A stretch of 9,603 nucleotides of DNA from Lachnoclostridium sp. UBA933 (GTDB taxonomy: Bacteria > Bacillota > Clostridia > Lachnospirales > Lachnospiraceae), in contig DBDL01000102.1 in NCBI GenBank assembly GCA_002293545.1, positions 1 through 9,603 of the forward strand. Reading direction: 5' to 3'. Positions 5,718-9,603 of this stretch are shown here, piece by piece; position 1 is the stretch's first letter; the number at the start of each line of letters is the position of its first letter. The notes below the pieces were generated by a model. The model saw nothing but the letters and a program-made list of their open reading frames with translations, made no database searches and was not told the origin of the DNA. The translations under genes and the position numbers were made by a program.

Positions 5718-7490
5718 TCATAATTCCAGTGCCGCTTTTTGCAGGTTGTAATAAATCCCTTTTTGATTCATCAGTTGTCCGTGATTCCCTTCTTCTGCTA
5801 TTTTCCCGTCCTTTATTACAAAAATCCGGTCCGCCTTTTTTATTGTTGACAGACGGTGCGCGATGACAATGGATGTCCGTCCTTTTAATAACGTTTCAAT
5901 TCCCATTTGTACAAGCCGCTCCGTCTTTGTGTCGATATTGGAAGTCGCTTCGTCGAGGATTAGTATTCGGGGAGAAGAAACCATTGTCCTTGCAAAGGCG
6001 ATCAGTTGTTTCTGACCGATGGAAAGTCTTGACCCGCGTTCGCTGATTTCGGTATCGTATCCGTTTTCCATTGCCATGATAAAGTCATGAGCATGGACTG
6101 CCTTACATGCCGTTATGATTTCTTCATCTGTGGCGTCCAATTTCCCGTACCGGATATTATCCCGTACCGTACCGGAAAACAGAAAATTATCCTGTGTCAT
6201 AATCCCCATCACGGAGCGAAGATTGTTAATTGTCACCTGACGGATTTCATCATAGTCAATCCATATTTTACCCTTTTGGATATCATAAAACCGGCTGATC
6301 AAGTTGGCGATCGTAGATTTGCCGGCACCGGTTTCCCCGACTAAGGCAACGGTTTCTCCCGGTTTGATTGTAAAACTTACATTTGACAAGACTTCTTCGT
6401 CCCGGTCATAACAAAAAGTCACATTCCGAAACTCGATTCTGCCTTGGATATCCGGCAGTATTTTTGCCTGGTCGGTATCGGTGATATCCGGTTTTTGGTC
6501 AATCAATTCAAAGACCCGTTCCGCACCGGAAAGGTTTGTCGTCAGTTTATTATAGAATTGCCCCAGCTTATTAATGGGAGCCCAAAACATACCGAGATAG
6601 GTTGAGAAAGCAATAAACGTCCCGATTTCTACGGTGTTGTTTCCAAGTAATATAATTCCGATATAATAGAGCAGAATGGTTCCTAAAGCCCAACTGATAT
6701 TCAGAACCGATTCAAAAGCGTCCTGAATCTTTACCGCATCCAAATAGGACTTTTTCTGTTCATTTAAAAGACCGTCAAAAGTCTGAATCGAACGTTCTTC
6801 TGCCGTAAAGCTTTGAATTACATTGATTCCCGAAAAATTTTCATATACATAAGCATTTACATTGGAAGTCTTTTTTCGGTGTATCTGCCATTTCCCATGA
6901 GCAAAATGTCCGATTAACGTAATGCCGGCAAATAAAATCGGAAGAGTAAGAAATACAGCTAATGCCAGTCTGGAATTTTTGATAAGCATAATGACGGCAA
7001 CCGTAATGATGGTAACAAACTCCGGCAGCAGGGTTATGACGCTGGCTTCCAGAACATCCCGTAAAGAATTGATATCGCCGATCAGGCGTGCCAGAATCTT
7101 TCCGGTTGGTCTGCTGTCAAAAAAGGAGATGCTTAATTTTTGTAAATGTGTGTAAAGCTCCCGGCGGATCTTCATCAGAATATCGTTTGAAATTTCACCC
7201 ATCATCCGCATACGTTTCCTAATTAAAAATACCAAAATAACATTCAGGATGATTGCCAATGCCGCATAACCGATTAATCCCGGAACATTTCTTTTCAGGA
7301 CACAGTCATTTATCATGACTTCAAAAATAATCGGATTCGTCGTAATAATAGCAATGGATACTGCCATAATCATTAGTATAATAGTAATCTTTCTTTTATA
7401 TCCCAACAGATAACGAAACAATCTGCGGTTTGTATTTGTCTTTGAAACCTGTCTTAAACTTTCATCCTGTTTCGCCGTATTGATTGACAT
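5718..7490 (-). CDS. Heterodimeric ABC exporter subunit with the catalytic Glu (BmrD/TM288-like)
   Basis: This is an ABC half-transporter of 590 residues: a six-helix exporter domain (about 30-325) fused to a nucleotide-binding domain (about 350-588). The motifs seen are A-loop Tyr361, Walker A GETGAGKST (385-393), Q-loop Gln433, a signature altered to LSIGQ (489-493), Walker B ILILDE (509-514) with catalytic Glu514, and H-loop His545. The second Gly of the signature is replaced by Ile, so the ATP site using this signature should be weak, while its own Walker B is fully catalytic. This pattern and the length match the consensus-site subunit of heterodimeric multidrug-type exporters such as TM288, BmrD and LmrD. 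The ATG at 7490 follows GGAGGT by 8 bases. That site starts directly after the stop codon of the upstream gene, 15 bp away, so the two are surely cotranslated. The substrate cannot be told; drugs, lipids or peptides are all possible. Confidence 0.93.
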   Translation of the reverse strand: MSINTAKQDESLRQVSKTNTNRRLFRYLLGYKRKITIILMIMAVSIAIITTNPIIFEVMINDCVLKRNVPGLIGYAALAIILNVILVFLIRKRMRMMGEISNDILMKIRRELYTHLQKLSISFFDSRPTGKILARLIGDINSLRDVLEASVITLLPEFVTIITVAVIMLIKNSRLALAVFLTLPILFAGITLIGHFAHGKWQIHRKKTSNVNAYVYENFSGINVIQSFTAEERSIQTFDGLLNEQKKSYLDAVKIQDAFESVLNISWALGTILLYYIGIILLGNNTVEIGTFIAFSTYLGMFWAPINKLGQFYNKLTTNLSGAERVFELIDQKPDITDTDQAKILPDIQGRIEFRNVTFCYDRDEEVLSNVSFTIKPGETVALVGETGAGKSTIANLISRFYDIQKGKIWIDYDEIRQVTINNLRSVMGIMTQDNFLFSGTVRDNIRYGKLDATDEEIITACKAVHAHDFIMAMENGYDTEISERGSRLSIGQKQLIAFARTMVSSPRILILDEATSNIDTKTERLVQMGIETLLKGRTSIVIAHRLSTIKKADRIFVIKDGKIAEEGNHGQLMNQKGIYYNLQKAALEL

Positions 7491-7505
7491 GATTTTCTAC
7501 CTCCA

Positions 7506-9209
7506 TTAATACTGAACTTGATACGTTTCATAATACAACCCTTTTTTCTCCATTAACTCCTCATGTGTACCGCGTTCCGCAACCATACCGTCTTTCAAGT
7601 AAAGGATTTCATCGGCATTGCAAACGGCGGAAATCCGATGCGCAATAATAATTTTTGTCGTATCCCCCAGTTGTTCCAACTCGCCCTGGATTTTCTTTTC
7701 GGTTTCGGTATCTAGCGCGGAGGTGGAATCATCCAGAATCAAAATCGGTGCCTTTTTGGCAAACGCTCTGGCGATACTAAGCCGCTGCTTCTGCCCGCCG
7801 GAAAGACCTACACCCCGCTCACCGATAACCGTATCATATTCATCTTCCATATTTTCCACAAATTCACTTGCCTGCGCCTGTTCCGTTACGCGCTGGATTT
7901 CCTTTTCGCCGATGTCATAATGCACACCCATTCGGATATTTTCCACGATGGTATCAGAGAACAAAAATACATCCTGTAAAACAAGGGCAATATTTTTTCG
8001 GATATCCTTGATTGCCAGTGTCCGGATATCTTTCCCGTCGATTCGTATTTCACCGGAGTCAACGTCATAAAAGCGCTCCAATAAGTCGATTATCGTGCTT
8101 TTACCGGAGCCGGTAGCTCCCATAATTCCCAAGGTTTTACCTTTTGGTAATGAAAAACTGATATTTTTGATAATGTGTTGTTTCCTTCTTGTGAAGCTCA
8201 CATTTTGAAATTCAATATTTCCCTCCGCTCTTGCAAAGGCTTGCGGAGAATCGGTTTCTTTGATTTCCGGTTCGGTTTCTAATATTTTATTTATTTTCTT
8301 GTCCGAAGCGAAAGCAGCCGCAACGTCCTTTACAAGCCAGCCGATAATATCAAGCGGCCATGAAAGCAGGCTCGTGTACTCGATGAATGCACCCAAAGAA
8401 CCGATGGTCATTTGCCCGTTCATCGTAAGAACCCCTCCGAACAATACAACAAGAATCAGCATGACATTTGTGCAAAGACGGATATTCGGGTAACAATTTG
8501 ATATGGTTTGAATCATTTCCAGATTCTTTTTTAAGTATTTCTTATTGGTTCGTTGGAATTTATTGATTTCATAGTTCTCTCTGGCGAATGATTTTACCGT
8601 GCGGACGCCGCCGAGATTCTCCTGTGCGACCTTGGTTAATTTCGCATTTTCCTCGCTGATTTCACCATACGTTTTATCCAGTTTCCGTTCCATCTTGATT
8701 GCGATCACTGCCACGACCGGAACAATAATCAGTGGTACAATCGTAAGAAGCGGGCTGATACGAAGCATACAGATTAAGACAATCGTACAGTGTATCACGA
8801 CTTCAATGACAAGCATTCCGACGTAGCTTGTTAAGTTCCATAGGTTGTCAATATCATCTTTTACCCGCGCCATCAGTTCTCCGGTATTTGTTTTTTGGAA
8901 AAAGCGGATCGAAAGATATTCGATATGACAAAATAAATCCTTGCGGATACCCAGAGCCACTTTCGTGCTTCCGAAATCAAAAAGGTATTCCTTGACATAC
9001 TGAAAAATTGCGCGTCCGATACCTATAAAAAGTAAGGTAATCAGCAGTCTGTTTAACAGCGGGGAATTGCCCTTTACGATAACATCATCAATTACCCGTT
9101 TTGTAACTTGCGGTGCATACAAGTCAAGAGATACGGATATGATTAAGGACAATGTGCCGATTCCGTAAATCCACCAATATTTTTTTATGTACTTTCTTAG
9201 GCTTTTCAT
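7506..9209 (-). CDS. Heterodimeric ABC exporter subunit with the degenerate site (BmrC/TM287-like)
   Basis: This is an ABC half-transporter of 567 residues and the first gene of the pair. Six membrane helices fall at about 13-31, 52-72, 130-150, 152-172, 240-262 and 270-292, followed by a nucleotide-binding domain (about 330-565). Walker A is GATGSGKST (364-372), the Q-loop is Gln412, the signature is the canonical LSGGQ (469-473) and the H-loop is His524. Walker B reads ILILDD (489-494), so Asp494 stands where the catalytic Glu belongs. The A-loop aromatic is also missing: VSFTRR has Arg341 at the usual Tyr position. These losses are expected in the non-catalytic subunit of heterodimers such as TM287, BmrC and LmrC, which supplies a good signature to its partner. 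The ATG is preceded by AGGAGGG 5 bases upstream. A half-size homodimer is unlikely because each subunit alone lacks one intact site component. Confidence 0.93.
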   Translation of the reverse strand: MKSLRKYIKKYWWIYGIGTLSLIISVSLDLYAPQVTKRVIDDVIVKGNSPLLNRLLITLLFIGIGRAIFQYVKEYLFDFGSTKVALGIRKDLFCHIEYLSIRFFQKTNTGELMARVKDDIDNLWNLTSYVGMLVIEVVIHCTIVLICMLRISPLLTIVPLIIVPVVAVIAIKMERKLDKTYGEISEENAKLTKVAQENLGGVRTVKSFARENYEINKFQRTNKKYLKKNLEMIQTISNCYPNIRLCTNVMLILVVLFGGVLTMNGQMTIGSLGAFIEYTSLLSWPLDIIGWLVKDVAAAFASDKKINKILETEPEIKETDSPQAFARAEGNIEFQNVSFTRRKQHIIKNISFSLPKGKTLGIMGATGSGKSTIIDLLERFYDVDSGEIRIDGKDIRTLAIKDIRKNIALVLQDVFLFSDTIVENIRMGVHYDIGEKEIQRVTEQAQASEFVENMEDEYDTVIGERGVGLSGGQKQRLSIARAFAKKAPILILDDSTSALDTETEKKIQGELEQLGDTTKIIIAHRISAVCNADEILYLKDGMVAERGTHEELMEKKGLYYETYQVQY

Positions 9210-9603
9210 GTTCCCTCCTGTTATATACCTCTGTGCAGAATCCTTTTTATGATGTTCATGCTGACTTGTAAAATAAGTTTTTATAAATTAAAAATGGGCA
9301 TTTTTTATTATCTTGTATTGCAGACTGCGACAAAAATATTTAAGTTAAACTTGGAAAAAATTTATAGTTTGATTTTAAGAAAGAAATATTACTGATTTTT
9401 AATATCTAGTTTTTGAAGTGTCATTTTCGTTGTTAGAAGGTAAAACGTGCGACTTTTTGTTACATTTAACGTACGTGTCTCATGAAGTAGTAAAGATATC
9501 TTAAAACGAAGCATGATTGAATTCTCACGCACTAACATTCATGATCTAATATAGTATATGCAGTCCAACAAGATACACAAAGTGTTTTAATGAGTAAGTT
9601 TAT
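9210..9603. other. AT-rich intergenic end of the window, no gene recognised
   Basis: This stretch of 394 bases upstream of the ABC pair is visibly AT-rich and holds no frame with a ribosome site and protein-like composition. It contains the ABC leader and Shine-Dalgarno sequence near 9214-9220, the candidate promoter above, a perfect palindrome AAGATATCTT (9493-9502) and ACGTACGT near 9470. It probably separates the exporter operon from a gene beyond the right edge whose nature cannot be judged. Confidence 0.6.
9290..9333 (-). promoter_or_regulatory. Possible promoter and start-site palindrome of the ABC exporter pair
   Basis: On the minus strand TTGTCG (9333-9328) and GATAAT (9312-9307) are 15 bases apart. 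The boxes are acceptable but the spacing is short. The predicted start near 9300 falls inside AAAAATGGGCATTTTT (9290-9305), a palindrome with perfect 7-bp arms around GG. The leader would be about 90 bases. A drug-sensing repressor binding there would be a usual arrangement for multidrug pumps, but no regulator gene is visible beside the operon. Confidence 0.35.

Noticed and set aside
7740..7760. Asp for Glu in Walker B as a sign of a broken ABC gene
   Set aside because: The gene is otherwise intact and the partner has the complementary change in its signature, the known pattern of functional heterodimers.
9294..9395. 33-codon plus-strand open frame in the AT-rich right end
   Set aside because: No Shine-Dalgarno precedes it, its composition is what AT-rich DNA gives by chance (Ile, Leu, Lys, Tyr), and its start sits inside a palindrome.
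1..9603. CRISPR array, insertion sequence, prophage or defence island
   Set aside because: No regularly spaced direct repeats, transposase, integrase or phage genes were seen; the genes are housekeeping, spore and transport functions.

Overview
The window reads as chromosomal DNA from a spore-forming, low-to-moderate GC Firmicute, most likely of class Clostridia. Two genes on the plus strand (a YtvI-like membrane protein and a SpoVAF-like spore germination protein) are essentially confined to endospore formers. Shine-Dalgarno sequences are strong, intergenic DNA is AT-rich, and the tRNA and promoters are of ordinary bacterial type. The species cannot be fixed from the sequence alone. No insertion sequence, prophage gene, CRISPR array or rRNA was seen.

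Left part (1-2157), minus strand. The window opens inside a P-loop ATPase gene of the AAA/DUF4143 type, cut by the window edge, with its own promoter and a palindrome inside the promoter spacer. A gene-free stretch (348-648) follows. It holds an AT-rich near-perfect 32-bp palindrome, several small hairpins and a short GC-rich island that could encode a 32-residue peptide. Next come a rho-independent terminator, a tRNA-Arg(CCU), a strong 13-bp hairpin that should end the metK transcript, and metK itself (SAM synthetase), whose promoter lies near 2128-2156.

Middle part (2158-5680), plus strand. Three genes are colinear: an OmpR/PhoB-type response regulator with no histidine kinase beside it, the YtvI/AI-2E-type permease, and the SpoVAF-like protein. 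The gaps are 89 and 63 bp, and each gap carries promoter-like or hairpin sequence. They may therefore be expressed together or partly independently. The arrangement suggests, but does not prove, that the regulator is linked to sporulation or germination functions.

Right part (5681-9603), minus strand. Two ABC half-exporter genes lie 15 bp apart and converge on the spoVAF-like gene. Their nucleotide-binding motifs are degenerate in complementary fashion: one subunit has LSGGQ but Asp in place of the catalytic Glu, while the other has the Glu but LSIGQ. This is the mark of a heterodimeric multidrug-type exporter such as BmrCD or TM287/288. Upstream of the pair is an AT-rich stretch of about 390 bp with a possible promoter and a palindrome at the predicted start site.

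I did not find a clearly new system. The observations most worth a second look are the orphan regulator with the two spore membrane genes, the palindromes placed in or next to four predicted promoters, the tRNA gene sitting 12 bp behind the metK terminator with no visible promoter, and the GC-rich island at 554-640.
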